Below, piece by piece: positions 20,894 to 32,280 of a DNA stretch of 64,000 nt; position 1 is the stretch's first letter, and every line of letters begins with the position of its first letter. Under the pieces are notes generated by a model that worked only from the letters and a program-made list of their open reading frames with translations, did not search any database and was not told the DNA's origin. Made by a program: the position numbers and the translations under genes. The DNA comes from Parascedosporium putredinis (lineage: Eukaryota; Ascomycota; Sordariomycetes; Microascales; Microascaceae). The DNA lies in assembly GCA_949357655.1 (NCBI GenBank), contig CASHTG010000003.1, positions 1,116,001 through 1,180,000 of the forward strand. Reading direction: 5' to 3'.

Positions 20894-23800
20894 GGCTGGT
20901 AGAGACGAATAAGGGATGCGGAAAGGAGAGGACGAGTAACAGAACTGAAATATCGGACGATGGGTCTACCAGCGACGATACAAAGCAGAACAAGAAGAAG
21001 AAAAACAACAAGAAAAAGACCGAATGGGGGAGGCGATAATACTCTGGGAAAGAGGCCGTCCAAACGATGGAAGTGAAATGAACAGACCAGCTGAGGTTAA
21101 AGACAAGCTTCTCTACTTTGCTTGCTTATTCTCCCAGATTCAAGAAGAAGGTAAAAGATCAAACAAGCACCAGGCTGGGACGAAAGAACGAAGGGGGAAG
21201 CGAGGCGAAAACAGAGGGGGATATTCACATCCAAGAGAGATAAGTGCATCTACGATGGGAGAGATCAACTTCTCATGCGGTGGTGGGCCAATGGAACAAA
21301 AGAGCCATTCGACATTGACACTTGACAACCCCTGGTTTCATTCAAGACGAGACGTCACGATGGCCAAAATGGGAACAGACTTAATACTAGTAAGGCGGAA
21401 GAAACGGCCATGGAATGGAGAGTGGAGCGTGCCCTGCTTGTGGCGAACGACATGTAAACGCGAGGCTTGTCCCCCTGGCAAAGCCCGCGCGCATGGCTAG
21501 CCAACAATAGACAGGTAGACGAGCATGATGAAACCTAGCGGCCTCAACCCAGAACCCCCGTCCACCACCAAAAGGGGAAGAAGACAAAGAAGAGACAAAA
21601 GGCCCCGTGAAAAGATGTATGCCGTCTATTCGAAGCGGATTGGACTTGGGCCTATTGTGCACACCCTCGAATCGTCATGGCATTTTCCGCACTTCCACGA
21701 TCCTCTTTCTACATGTTTTACTTTTTTCGTCTTTTCTTCTTCTTGTCCCTTTTTGATCTCCATTCAAGAAAATTGAAGGGATCAGCGATCACTAAGATCA
21801 TAAGGGCATCTCCTTGGAGGTCATATTGGGGAAATCCGATCCGTCTTTCCCGGGCGTAAAAGATCTATGTGGGTGCTTTGGGGCAGCAAAGGGAAAAAGG
21901 GGCAAGGGAGCGCCTGATGACACAGGGGGTAGGTGGCATCGAAGCAAGTGTAGCCGTCAAGTCAAGGACAGTAGCGAGTGGGAAGCAAGTGAGCAGCGAA
22001 CAGGCCGGGGACGAGGGTCAATGAATTACGTGGTGAAAATGGCAATTTGGCCCGAGTTGCACTGACTGCGATGTATGCTCGCCAGCGATCAGAGCCCGGG
22101 GAGGCAGGACTAGGAGCAGGATGGCAAAGGGATTTCTCGCGTTGAGGGGTGGGCCAGGCGATCTCTCGAGGGCGGACAGGGGGACAATGGGGTTGGAATT
22201 GGGTAAACGGGCATTGGCTGGGCTGAGAGGAAGGGTTTGGTCCGTCGATGGATTCAATGGGATTCAGTTGGGAATCGAGACAAGACGCGATAATAATAGC
22301 AGTGTTATTACTTTTGTCGTGAAGGGGAGGAAAACCAGGTGCGTGAGCGTGAGTGTCTGTTCGTGTCACGGCTCGACTTGCACATTTCCAACGTCCATCT
22401 CCTCTCCACTTTTGATCTGTGCGAACCCCCAAACCCTTGCAATGCATCGTCCATCATTCGCCAGGCTAGTCCCCAAAGACACCGCTGCGACGGCGCTTGC
22501 GGGGTTCGCGGCAATCCTTGGACAGACACACGCAAGTTTTGCCGCACAAATGTCCTGTCCCTTTCCTTTGTTTTCTGGAAGCGTGATTTGCAGCGGGAGC
22601 ACCATTCGCGCATCAAATCCCCAGCTTTAGCGGCCAGCTCGCCCCAACATGGGGTGAAACCCAAGACAGCCCCTGAGTGAAACCCCGTCCACCACCCCAA
22701 CGTCCCTTGCCCGTCAACGCTGGCGAGGAGCGCACCGTCCACCAAGCACCGACTGGCCCTCCGCCGCCAAGGGCAATTGCACGCGGCCGATTAGCCGTCG
22801 CCCTGGTCCGTGTCGCTATGGATCGCCGCCCGCCCCTTGAAGCTCTTTTTCCTCCTTTTGGTCGAGGGAGCCTCCAAAAAGCTTGTGTGCCTGCCTGTGA
22901 ATCCAATACGACCCAAGCTCGCCCCGCGGCAGCACCAAGTCGGGCGTTAACCTGCGATCCAATTCCCCGATTTTTCCACCCCCTTACGCTAGGCTGTTAA
23001 GGGGATCCGCGGGGCGGGTCTGGCTGCAGCAGCGTGCTCGTTGAACTTCGCGCAAGGCGGTCTTTTCTCTCAACCTATTGGGGACGAGGTGGACGACGAC
23101 TGGAAAGGATTAGGCCCAGGCCCACGGGTCACGGAGCCCTCGCATCGCATCCACCACCACGATGGGTAATCGGCTCCGCTTGAAACCTCGAGTGACCATC
23201 GTGAGATGTGCCCTCGACTCGTCAAGGAGCCCTTCAGGGGCCCAACGCTGTTTTATTCCTGGCTCCCCCTTTTCCTTCCCTCCTACCTTTCGCTAGCTCG
23301 CTTTCATCCCCCAAAGTAGAACTCTTGCCATCCATGTCGTGATAGAATAGCCGTTGTGTTTTGTTCTACCGTCCCCACACACACAAGCATCTTTTTCCCT
23401 TTGCTCTCTTTCAAACAAGGCCGGGCTGTCACCCCAAGCGTTGGGTCATGCCCATGCGCGCCCCCGTCCCCGATGCCGTCATGGCGGCTTCCAAGGGCTG
23501 CATCCCATGGCTATAGTCTGTCAAACATGTCAAGCCGAGTTTGGGGATTTCTCGAGACACGGTCAAAACTTGACGGCCAAGGGGGAGGAGGGCAGGAGGG
23601 ATGGATGGATGAACGAAAGACGCCCGCCCTATCCCAGCAAGCCTCCATCTACCAGGGTATGGGAAAAGAACCAAAGAAATATCGGCCAAAGATTGCCGAC
23701 CTAACCACTCGTGTCGTTCCTCTGCACACACCTAGACCCCTGGCCCTCCGTCTCGTCTCCACATCGTCTTTGCTTACCCGCGATATGCTTGATGCTTGAC

Positions 23801-24126
23801 ACTAAAACTTTGTCGAGGCCGAGGCCCTAGCCCGATGGGATATAAGATGTCAACCTCTCCCCCGCCGCCTTAGTCTGTAGTTTATTCCCTTCTCTCCATC
23901 ATCGTGGTCCCACCCTTCAGCCTTTCAACATCTCCAGTCCTGGCCCTTCTTTTCTTTCCCGGCGCTGGTAGCCATTGTTCAATTTCATCTTGTTGATTGC
24001 TCAACCAGACCGTCTGTGATAGTCTTTCACTTCTTCAATACTCTTACATTTTTTTCTTCACCCCTTTGACTTTGCCCTTTTCCCATCTGAGCCTACCAAG
24101 GAAAACAGCACTCCTCACCTTTCAAT
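20894..24126. other. Shared upstream region of the UstYa-like and repeat-precursor genes
   Basis: This 3.2-kb interval lies between two divergent genes. I find no credible coding gene in either strand; the longer open frames have no family-like sequence. A gatataaga stretch near 23840 could be a promoter element of the precursor gene. Confidence 0.5.
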
Positions 24127-25069
24127 ATGCGTTCTCAAGCTCTTTTGATGATGCTGGCCGCGGCCGGCTCCGTCGTCTCGGCCCTCACCGTCCCTCCCCA
24201 GGGCGCCGAGTTGGCTCAGCGATCTGGCGTAAGTTTTTGGATGTTTTTACTACCCAAAGTGTCATTACGTCGTGCTAACAAAATTCTCCGTCTTGAATAT
24301 AGGCTGCTGACTCTATGAGCGGAGTCCAAACTCTTGACACCCGCGAGCCCCACCACCGCGGCGCCAAGAACCAGGGCAACCGCAACAACAAGCGCCACCA
24401 TCGCGGTGCCAAGAACCAGGGTAACGGTAACAACAGGCGCGAGGAGGCTGCCGTCGAGGCCCGCGATCCCCATCACCGCGGAGCCAAGAACCAAGGCAAT
24501 GGAAACAACAGGCGCGACGAGTCCCTCGTCGAGGCCCGTGACCCCATCATCGCGGCGCCAAGAACCAGGGCAACCGCAACAACAGGCGCCAGGCTGAGGA
24601 AGAGGAGGAGGAGGAGGAGGATGACTGCACTGATGAGGAGGACGACGCCGTCGTTGAGAAGCGTGACCCCCACCACCGCGGTGCCAAGAACCAGGGCAAC
24701 GGGAACAACAGGCGCGAGGTCGAGTCCGCCGTGGAGGCCCGTGACCCCCACCACCGCGGTGCCAAGAACCAGGGCAACGGGAACAACAGGCGCGAGGTCG
24801 AGTCCGCCGTGGAGGCCCGTGACCCCCATCACCGCGGCGCCAAGAACCAGGGGAACCGCAACAACAAGCGCGACGTAGAGGATGAGGAGGTCGACGATGA
24901 GGAAGAGGAGGAAGACGAGGATAAGGAGGAAGACGACTTCGAGGACCAGGCTCTCGAAGCCCGCGCTCCCCATCACCGCGGCGCCAAGAACCAGGGCAAC
25001 GGCAATAACAGGCGCGAGGTCGAGGCTCGCCACCACCGCGGTGCCAAGAACCAAGGAAACGGAAACTAA
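24127..25069 (+). CDS. Secreted repeat-peptide precursor with nine HHRGAKNQGN cores (Kex2-type)
   Basis: Exon 1 is 24127–24228, a 73-bp intron follows, and exon 2 is 24303–25069. A signal peptide (MRSQALLMMLAAAGSVVSA) precedes nine near-identical cores HHRGAKNQGN[G/R]NN. Core positions are 24351, 24396, 24471, about 24546, 24671, 24749, 24827, 24971 and 25031. Eight cores end in KR or RR; the last stops at GNGN. Six are preceded by EAR plus DP or AP, which could suit a dipeptidyl-aminopeptidase trimming step after Kex2. Spacers are acidic, two of them strongly (QAEEEEEEEEDD; EDEEVDDEEEEEDEDKEEDD), and could mask the basic cores. One base is missing in the C-run 24542–24545; restoring it gives an unbroken chain of nine repeats. 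I do not recognise the core from any characterised peptide. It could be a RiPP precursor, a signalling or antimicrobial peptide, or a cell-wall peptide. Confidence 0.88.
24671..24826 (+). repeat. Exact 78-bp tandem duplication inside the precursor gene
   Basis: Positions 24671–24748 and 24749–24826 are identical by eye. Each encodes one core, the RR site and the spacer EVESAVEARDP. This suggests recent unequal crossing-over and ongoing change in core number. Confidence 0.85.
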
Positions 25070-26603
25070 GAGGGACCTATCTCGGGGTCGGAAATGGGAA
25101 ATGTGTAGGGCGTGTGTGGGTGACGTGAACCCGGGACCGGTGCGGTCTTGGGGAAGCAAGCCGGATTTCTTTTCTATGTACAACACCATAAACTTTTTAT
25201 CCTGTGCATGAAAGACTACAATCAGTCGTAGCTATTCGACCTGACCAGAACCCGGCTGCTATTCTTTTTATGATTTCTCCTGGATAAATAGGTGGTGGCC
25301 TAGATATGACTTGAGTAACGTGCAATGAACATAACCTCTTTTTTGTTTCTTACGGTTCTTTTTTTTTTCGTATGTGGGAAACCAGTCTGTATGGACATTT
25401 TCCCCTTCTTCATGATAATTTCTGTAAGTCGTCGTTACTGTATGGTGATCTTCCATTTTGCCAAGCATCTCCTACTTGCCGCGACCCCGGACAACCTTGC
25501 CAAGTGACAGTTTCGAAAAAAGTGCACCAGGGACCCCGGAACAGTTAACCGCCAGGACAAGGCTGTTTCCTGGCCCCTGCCCTGCCTCACCCTCTCGTCA
25601 TGTCAAGTGTCTCACAACGTAGGAGTCACCACCGTCAATGCTCATGCACAAGACTAAGCGTGAGACACGACCCCGCATTCGCATCGCGTGCCTTGTCCGC
25701 ACCCGGCATTCGGCCGAGCTTCCTCTTCTTCCCCGGGAGACAGGGAGATGAGCCGTATCGAAGAGCTGAGGCCAAGGCTTTTAGCATTTGCATCAAGGGA
25801 ACTCGTATTCTGGTGGCAGAGGCTACAGCATCCTACTTGAGTCACAACATAAAGGTTTCGGTAATGTTTCCCTATTCCGTGCTTCTTCCGGCTGCGAGAG
25901 AGCACATGTAAGCACACTTTGTTACTTCCTCCCTCTGGTCTTGGGTAAAGCACTCAGTCGTCGACCTAACATGCGAAGCCGTCAACCCCAACCGCGTTGG
26001 GGGAGGTGGAGCAAGAAGGAACGAAAAGGTTAGAAAGAGTCTGGACATTTAAGAGACTCAGCCGTGAGTTGTCGTTACTATCCCCTCTTATTTCAGGCTG
26101 TACTATTGGCTTTGGCTTTCTTCTGCTTACACTCCCGCTAGCGGTGTAGACGCTCCTCTTTAAGATCATGTCGCTGCCGCAAAGATGGCTCGGTATAGTC
26201 TGTAAGCTGGCACTAAAGGTTGCTTGTATAAATATGGTAGCTATTGAGTAACTAGGCCTAATTCCTCAAATCCTATCTTTGGAGGTGCGTCAGAGGCATT
26301 CAGGACTAGGATTACGCTGGCGAGCCAATAATAGGCTAGCTCGTATGACCAACCTGAAGAGATATGCCGATTGAGTCACGAGAAACGCATACCTTGAGGC
26401 AACAAGCCACTACTGCTACTTAGGGTAATACGAAAGTAAAGAGGAAGGCAGAAGGGAAAACATGCGCAGGGAAAAAGGATGATAAAATTCAACAATATTT
26501 AAATGTTTTCACAAACTCACAGCCCTAATTCATCACAGTTCGCTATAATCAGACTACTTCGATATCTCCTCTGCTAATTTTGTATATTAATAAAACTGCC
26601 AGG
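25070..26603. other. AT-richer spacer downstream of the precursor gene
   Basis: No gene is supported. Beyond about 26.1 kb the sequence becomes markedly AT-richer up to the decayed gene at 26.6 kb. Confidence 0.55.
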
Positions 26604-27592
26604 GTGAAGGTCACCATCGATGAACTTTAAAAGATCAGCTTCCGCGATGTGCGGGCCGAACTCGACCTCGGCGTGCCCGTCAAGTTCAACAGCTCTTTCC
26701 ACACCGAAGCCCAGGCGCCCGACCTACCCATCCCGACAAACCTGCCCTATGACTTCCAACGCTGGCTCCCCTGATTCTGCGGACGCGAGACATCCCCACG
26801 GATGACCTTCAGACGGCGCGCCTCACCCCGTCCATGGCGCGGCTCCTCGCCAACGTGTCCGCCGCCTCGATCAACACCCGCACCATCAACAGAGCCTACG
26901 CAGAGGATCTAGAAGACGAAATCGGCCCCGCTCTCGCCTCCTCCAGTACCCGCCCGAAGGGCTGTTCATGCGCTTCGGCGCCTGCTCGGCCAAGGACGGG
27001 GTGTGGAGCGCCCGCGGGACCGTCTCCGTCCACAGCTACGAGGACATCATCCTGCAACTCACAACCTCGACGCGCGTGGATCACCGTGACGAATTATCTG
27101 AACAAGAACCCGCAAAGCCCCTTACCCCTGTTTTTCCTCCCCTTTGACAGTCGCATCAAGACGGAGATGGAATACCGCGTCTTCTGCGCGCCCGAGAGCC
27201 TCCGGGTCTGTGCCGTCTCTCAGTACGAATGGCATAAACCCTGGCGCTTCTCCACGAGATCCGAGACCGGGATGCAAACCGCTGCTGGTACAATTTTAGA
27301 AGGAATCGACCAGATCCGCGCTCAGATCGTAGCAGAGCTAAAGGCGCCCGGAACGGACGAGGCCGATGATCTACTGCGGCGACAGGGTATGACGTTTGAT
27401 GTCTGGTACGACGATGAAGCGGGGAAAGTCAAGTTGGTTGAGCTTAACACGTACGGTGTGAGGAGCGCGTGTGGTTCCTGCTTGTTTCACTGGGTAAACG
27501 ACCGCGAGACTATGTATGATGCAAGTGAGGTTGAATTTCGCGTGGTCGTGGACCAGGATCATTCGCCCGTTCAGTCTCAGAATTGGGAATAG
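26604..27592 (+). pseudogene. Decayed D123-like ATP-grasp gene, 5' end missing
   Basis: The C-terminal half is clear: LPLFFLPFDSRIKTEMEYRVFCAP, RVCAVSQYEWHKPW, RRQGMTFDVWYDDEAGKVKLVELNTYG and GSCLFHWVNDR resemble the D123/CDC123-type ATP-grasp fold, with the D and E/N pair expected for Mg-ATP binding. Upstream, ISFRDVRAELDLGVPVKFN, PTDDLQTARLTPSMARLL and GLFMRFGACSAKDGVW lie in three different frames. Two of the switches fall in C-runs near 26770 and 26930 and are explained by single missing bases. The start is not found: the frame meets a TAA at 26628–26630 and nothing recognisable lies upstream. It could be a real gene with a bad 5' model, or a relic. The end at 27592 looks natural. Confidence 0.5.
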
Positions 27593-27764
27593 CTATGAGC
27601 GCCTACAGTACAATTTAAAGGCTATGTCGGCTCCAACTCGTCCTAAGAGACTCCTAACAGACTCAGAAAGGCGCCAATCGAGGATAAGCCAGTCAATAAT
27701 CTCCCAACAGAAGCCAACTCTGTCATGCTCGCCCTTGCCCACCCATCTATCAGTCAAGCGTGTT

Positions 27765-29510
27765 TCAAGCTTGGACTGTTGAGCCAATGGGTCCAAATCG
27801 GATGTTAGACCAGACAACCTCGCTGCAAAACGGTCAGTGTTAGGGATTCAGCTGCCATCGGAAAAGAAAGAGAATGATGTAAGCTATAGGAGATACTTAC
27901 GCCCGTCCCCCAGTAGCATGGACCACGGAGGGATCCCCGTCATTCATATTGCACTCGCCCCGGTTTGCACCTGGCATACCCTCTCTTTCCGGTGGGTAGA
28001 CTGAGTCGAGCCACAGATTATGGGCCCAGTGCTAATGTGTGAGTTTATAAGTTAGATTACCCATCTAAGAGGCGAAGCGCAGGCCTGCGGACTATGATTG
28101 GCGCAACTCACATCATCTGAAATGGACACGGCGAGAACCATGGGCTGAGTCAAGATCTCGTTTACTCTTGAGAACCCCCGAGCTCCGAGTAGTAGTCGTC
28201 GTCGCCGAATACCTTGAACAAGCTTTCGCAGTACTCTGAATCGAGGTCGCTCCGTCCTGGGAAGCCCTCGAATGCGGGCACTGGGGGTAGATGGTCTTGT
28301 TATCCTGGACGAAAAACTGTGATATGTAATCCTTCTGAAACCGGGTTACAACTCTACATGTGGTCAAAGGTATTTTGTGTTAGTTGTGGTGGTTTAGAAG
28401 TGCATCCCGGGAATGAGCGAGTCACTCACGTAAATTTCCTCGTCGTATCCACCAGCTTTTCTTTCCCATAAAAGTCGGGGACACCAAGCCGATGTGGGTT
28501 ATAGTCGCATCCCCAACGATCGCAATGTGCCCGCTTGAGCCTAAGCTCCGTCTCAAGATATACTCCGTTGCAGTCATCAGCTCCTTCGCAGACGTAGTAC
28601 TCGTCCTCCCGGCAAACATGAGCGGATGTCGAGTACGAGTTGGCATTGGAGTTCCTGCGAATCCAATCGTTAGCAGAAGAACTAAATGTTACTTTGCAGA
28701 GAACTGAAAAGTAGGAAGTCTTACCAAACGCCAATTTGGGAACAGCAAGCGCCCAAAAGACCTTCACCGTTGACTTCATCTGTTGCCGAGGGGCCCAACC
28801 CTCGATGTTTGCCTAGAAAAGCAGCATAGCAATCAATACCATGTCCCCTTGCATTCTGTATCCTTGGATTAGAACCAAATGTGCTTACCCTACCCCCACG
28901 AACCTAGCACTTCGGGAGCACGTTGCATCACAGTACCCGGTCCCGTACTCCGCGCCAGCCCTATTGCTAGGGTACTTGGCCGTGCCCCATCAGGGTCCAT
29001 CGCGACAAAGTGAAGCGCGCTATTCAGGCCGCAGTCCACCGTCGACAGATCCACGTCGAAAGCGAGCTCGTTGTCCAAGAGCGTGAACATTTGGTACTTG
29101 TGCCTGGACTCGAGAAGAAAGAGCCTAGAGTTGTAGTTGGTCGAAAAGTCGATGTTTGTCCTATACTTTTGCGACAATGTGTTATTCTTTGTGGCGACGC
29201 CATACGAGCGCTCGTAGTCCGCGCCTTCTATCGCGCACTCCTCGGCATACGTCAGGCCGGGGTTCGGGTCGTCGACGTCGTACATGTCGTCTGTCCATTG
29301 ATTCCACTCGATGCAGCTCACGAAACCCGCCGTTCGGTGCACCCATCGCCAGTTGGAGTCCACGGTAATCTCTCCGGTGACGGTTTCGCACGTGTTGTCG
29401 GCCTGGCACCGCTTCCACTCGAGGACCGGGTGGGTCTCGGCCTGCTCTCTCCCGACGTGCTGGGCCGCGGCGAACCCGAGCGGGAGTAACACCAAGATTT
29501 GATACATCAT
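27765..29510 (-). CDS. GH7 (cellobiohydrolase I-like) protein with substituted catalytic residues
   Basis: This is a secreted glycoside hydrolase family 7 homologue. Exons are 28889–29510, 28725–28812, 28430–28654, 28112–28353, 27901–28031 and 27765–27822, all GT/AG and in phase once five single missing bases are allowed for (runs at 28985, 28893, 28790 and 28276, and near 28166). The product is about 456 residues. After a signal peptide (LVLLPLGFAAA) the GH7 landmarks are in order: AETHPVLEWKRC, NWRWVHRTAG, IEGADYERSYGV, KYQMFTLLDNELAFDVDLS, CGLNSALHFVAMD, YPSNRAGAEYGTGYCDATC, CDRWGCDYNPHRLG, VVTRF, ANRGEC and SNIRFGPIGST. The catalytic loop, normally CCSEMDIWEAN, reads CCSQIGVWNSN, so both catalytic glutamates and the aspartate are lost. 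No cellulose-binding module is present. Confidence 0.88.
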
Positions 29511-31211
29511 GAGAGGGAGCACACCTAAAGATGACAAAAACCTAGATATCGTGCTTGGATATTGCTGGAGATTAGATAATCTTTCGAGATCAAACACACC
29601 CCGCGCTTATCTTCCCGCCCACCTGGTCAAGATGCGGAGTGGATGTGATGGTTCTTATACTATAGTTCCATCCCATCATACCCCCATCGCTAACAATGAA
29701 CCAAGTCCATGTTATTTTTGCACCCTGGGCTTGGTCAGCTTAGAAAGCTGTTCCGCGCGCGGGGTTTCATTCAAGACTCTTGATCATGTTGCCTGTCAGC
29801 CACAATCGCTTTCTGCAAGGGCCCCGCGTGGAGATGGTATAAATCATATTGCAGGATCCGGCTAAACTGCATCAACCTCGAACCCAATGGTTCTGTCTTG
29901 CTGACGACTTTCGCTTAGATCAATGTCGTTTATCGTTTTGCACCCGTCTTTATTTTCTTCTTGGAACATCACCATTCTCTGGAGCTGGGAGTATTCGGGG
30001 GCGGCCACCACTTTAAACTATTCCGCTTGTGCATGTAGTTTCCCGGTCTATACAGCAAGTCTCCAAGAAATTGGTCGAGTTGCGGGGAGTATCATAAATG
30101 AACCCTGATTTGAGCTCAACGAGCCGCAGAAACTCTTTAAGGCGCCGCGCTTCGTGTCAAAACGCCCAGAAAATGGTATACACTACTCACATACCGCCTA
30201 GATATCTATGGATCCTTAGGTTTCTACCGCCAGTCCGATGCATCCTCCTGCGCTACACACGGCCCATAGTACATTATGATGTGCGGAGAACGTGCAGGTC
30301 GCGATCGGGCCACCGATTAAAGATCACATGTTCGGCTTACTCTATGGATGATAGGACATCGTCAACGACGGCACGAAGGTATCTCTGGTGGGACCCCTCA
30401 TTCCTCTGCTAGGCGTACTGTTTCCGGTGTGAACGGGCCTTTCCCGCCTCCAACTTCCGTGTCATAACCTGGTCCGTGTTCCATATTTCATGACGGCGGG
30501 GCGTTTGACACATTGCATCTCGGTCTTCTTTGCTCCTGCAGCATGATAGGAATGTCATGGTTTGGAGGAACACCCATCGTCATGGCAATTCAGCGCGGGG
30601 ATGACATGACGCGACATGTTTGTTTGTCTAACGCGATTTCCAATGGCCATTCAATTTGATTTTGAGGTCCAACTGCCTCGAGCTATAGTCTGTAATACCT
30701 ACATTCATAGATCATTGCGCATATAGATGCTGAGCATCGTAGGTAGAAGAATAGATTGATCAAAAGCATACCAACGCGAACGATCAGTCCGTTTGAAAGA
30801 TTCTTGAGCTTGTTGACGGGTCTAAAACGTGTTAAACCAATGAAAACATAATGTTGGGCATTACTGAGATTACTGATGTCCGGGCTGGATACTGGATTTG
30901 GCCTGCTCGTGTTCTCCCTCAATGATACCATCCACGAGTAGGATCCGATTTTGGTATCTACCCAGTAGCACTAGATACTCAGCCGCATCGTATCGGAGTT
31001 GAGCACTCGATTGGTCCCAGCTTGCGATATTCCATCATGGTTCCCCTCTCAAACAGCTCCCCCATAACATCTTGCTTGACTCACCACCCCTCGGTGGGGC
31101 AAGCCGATCGGATTCATCCCACAACGCTCGCGGCTCTCCCCACTACCTCTAGAATTCGTCCCCTTCCCATTCTCATCAAAATTTGCAGGACACAGTTCCA
31201 GTCTCTTTATA
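29511..31211. other. Spacer between GH7 and GNAT genes
   Basis: No supported gene, RNA or repeat is seen in this 1.7-kb stretch. Confidence 0.55.
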
Positions 31212-31842
31212 ATGTCGGCACTCGTTCAGATTCGTCCCGCTAGTAAGGATGATATTGAGGGGTTGCAACGCTTTTTGGGTACTTCACTCTAAACACGGTC
31301 AGTCGCGAAAACACCTGAGAGCTAATCAGATGTGAACCCTGCTGAACAAGCGAACCTAGTCGCTCACATTCCACGACCAACCGAGACCCATCGCCGAATT
31401 CCTAGAGCTGTATACCGCAACCGAGACGATGGGGCTTCCCTTTCTAGTAGCGACCGATTCGAGCTCGGGTGCGGTCGTTGGCTTCGCGAACCTGCACGAG
31501 TTCCGCCCCCACGTAGCGTATAACCATACCGCGGAACTAAGTCTGTTCTGCCACCCCGATTATCAAGGCAAAGGAGTTGGTTCATTACTACTCTCCCGAA
31601 CACTGGAACTAGCCAAGTCGCCAAATCTTATCGCGGAGAGTGCCAAAAACGAACCAACAGATGCGAGGGTGATAAAGAGAGTTTTGGCCATCATGGCTGT
31701 CGACGAAGAGGGCCCTGAGAAAGGGATGGCCCTTAAAGGGTTTTATGAGAGATTTGGCTTCGTCCAGGTGAGTGAAGTAGAACGAACTAGTACTGCATGT
31801 CCCGTGCTTACCCTTGCCCAACTCAGAGAGGACATCTCCTAG
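31212..31842 (+). CDS. GNAT-family N-acetyltransferase, one frame break
   Basis: This probably transfers acetyl from acetyl-CoA to a small amine or amino acid. The model has exon 1 at 31212–31278 (MSALVQIRPASKDDIEGLQRFL), a 51-bp intron, then exon 2 from 31330. Motif A is LSLFCHPDYQGKGVGSLLLS with the QxxGxG acetyl-CoA loop. VGFANLHEFRPH gives the preceding strand and GFYERFGFVQVSEVER the C-terminal substrate region. The frame changes near 31385–31400 between THR and EFLELYTATE, which I take as an indel. The size, about 195 residues, suits the family. The substrate is unknown. Confidence 0.78.
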
Positions 31843-32280
31843 AGGTTGGCTATAAATTTGGACGCTGGTAAGATTGTTCCTTGTCTACTACATGTATTCT
31901 CCACTGATATCTCTTCTCCCTCTGTACTAAATAACGAATAAGGATCGATGTTCTCGTGATGCAACTTAGTATTTGAAGGTAGTCGACTACGGATTGTCAA
32001 AGGATGGAAGAAAGCCGCATGACTCGGGGTCATCTCTTCAGAGAAGATCATGTAATTAGATTGATAATCTAGCATTGACTAGTTGAGAGATAAGCCGTTT
32101 GGCAGAGATATTTGACTGCGATCTAGCTTAGATACAGTATCCTAGGCCACTTCCTCATGCCGAGGAGGCGGGGCCTGCTGCATCGTCTGAGGCACGTATT
32201 CGTGACTCCCAACTCTGCTCCCATTCAAGGACAGATTAGCGCAAGTCTATCTTAGACCGCAAGTCATGGATGCTCAGAAC
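31843..32280. other. Convergent spacer
   Basis: This is the 3' flank of two convergent genes, with nothing else supported. Confidence 0.5.

Noticed and set aside
24351..25066. CRISPR-like array
   Set aside because: The regular repeats are codon-phased, encode a secreted protein and lie in a eukaryotic genome.
24127..25069. Mating pheromone precursor
   Set aside because: Repeats and Kex2 sites fit, but the core has no Trp/Cys pattern of alpha-type pheromones and there is no CaaX end of a-type ones.
24473..25189. Minus-strand 238-codon Val/Leu-rich frame over the repeat precursor
   Set aside because: It arises from the repeats read on the opposite strand; the + strand has a signal peptide, a spliced intron and conserved dibasic sites.
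28426..28779. Separate small secreted cysteine-rich protein
   Set aside because: The sequence is exons 2 and 3 of the GH7 gene read through an intron; the apparent N-terminus is an out-of-frame reading of exon 2.
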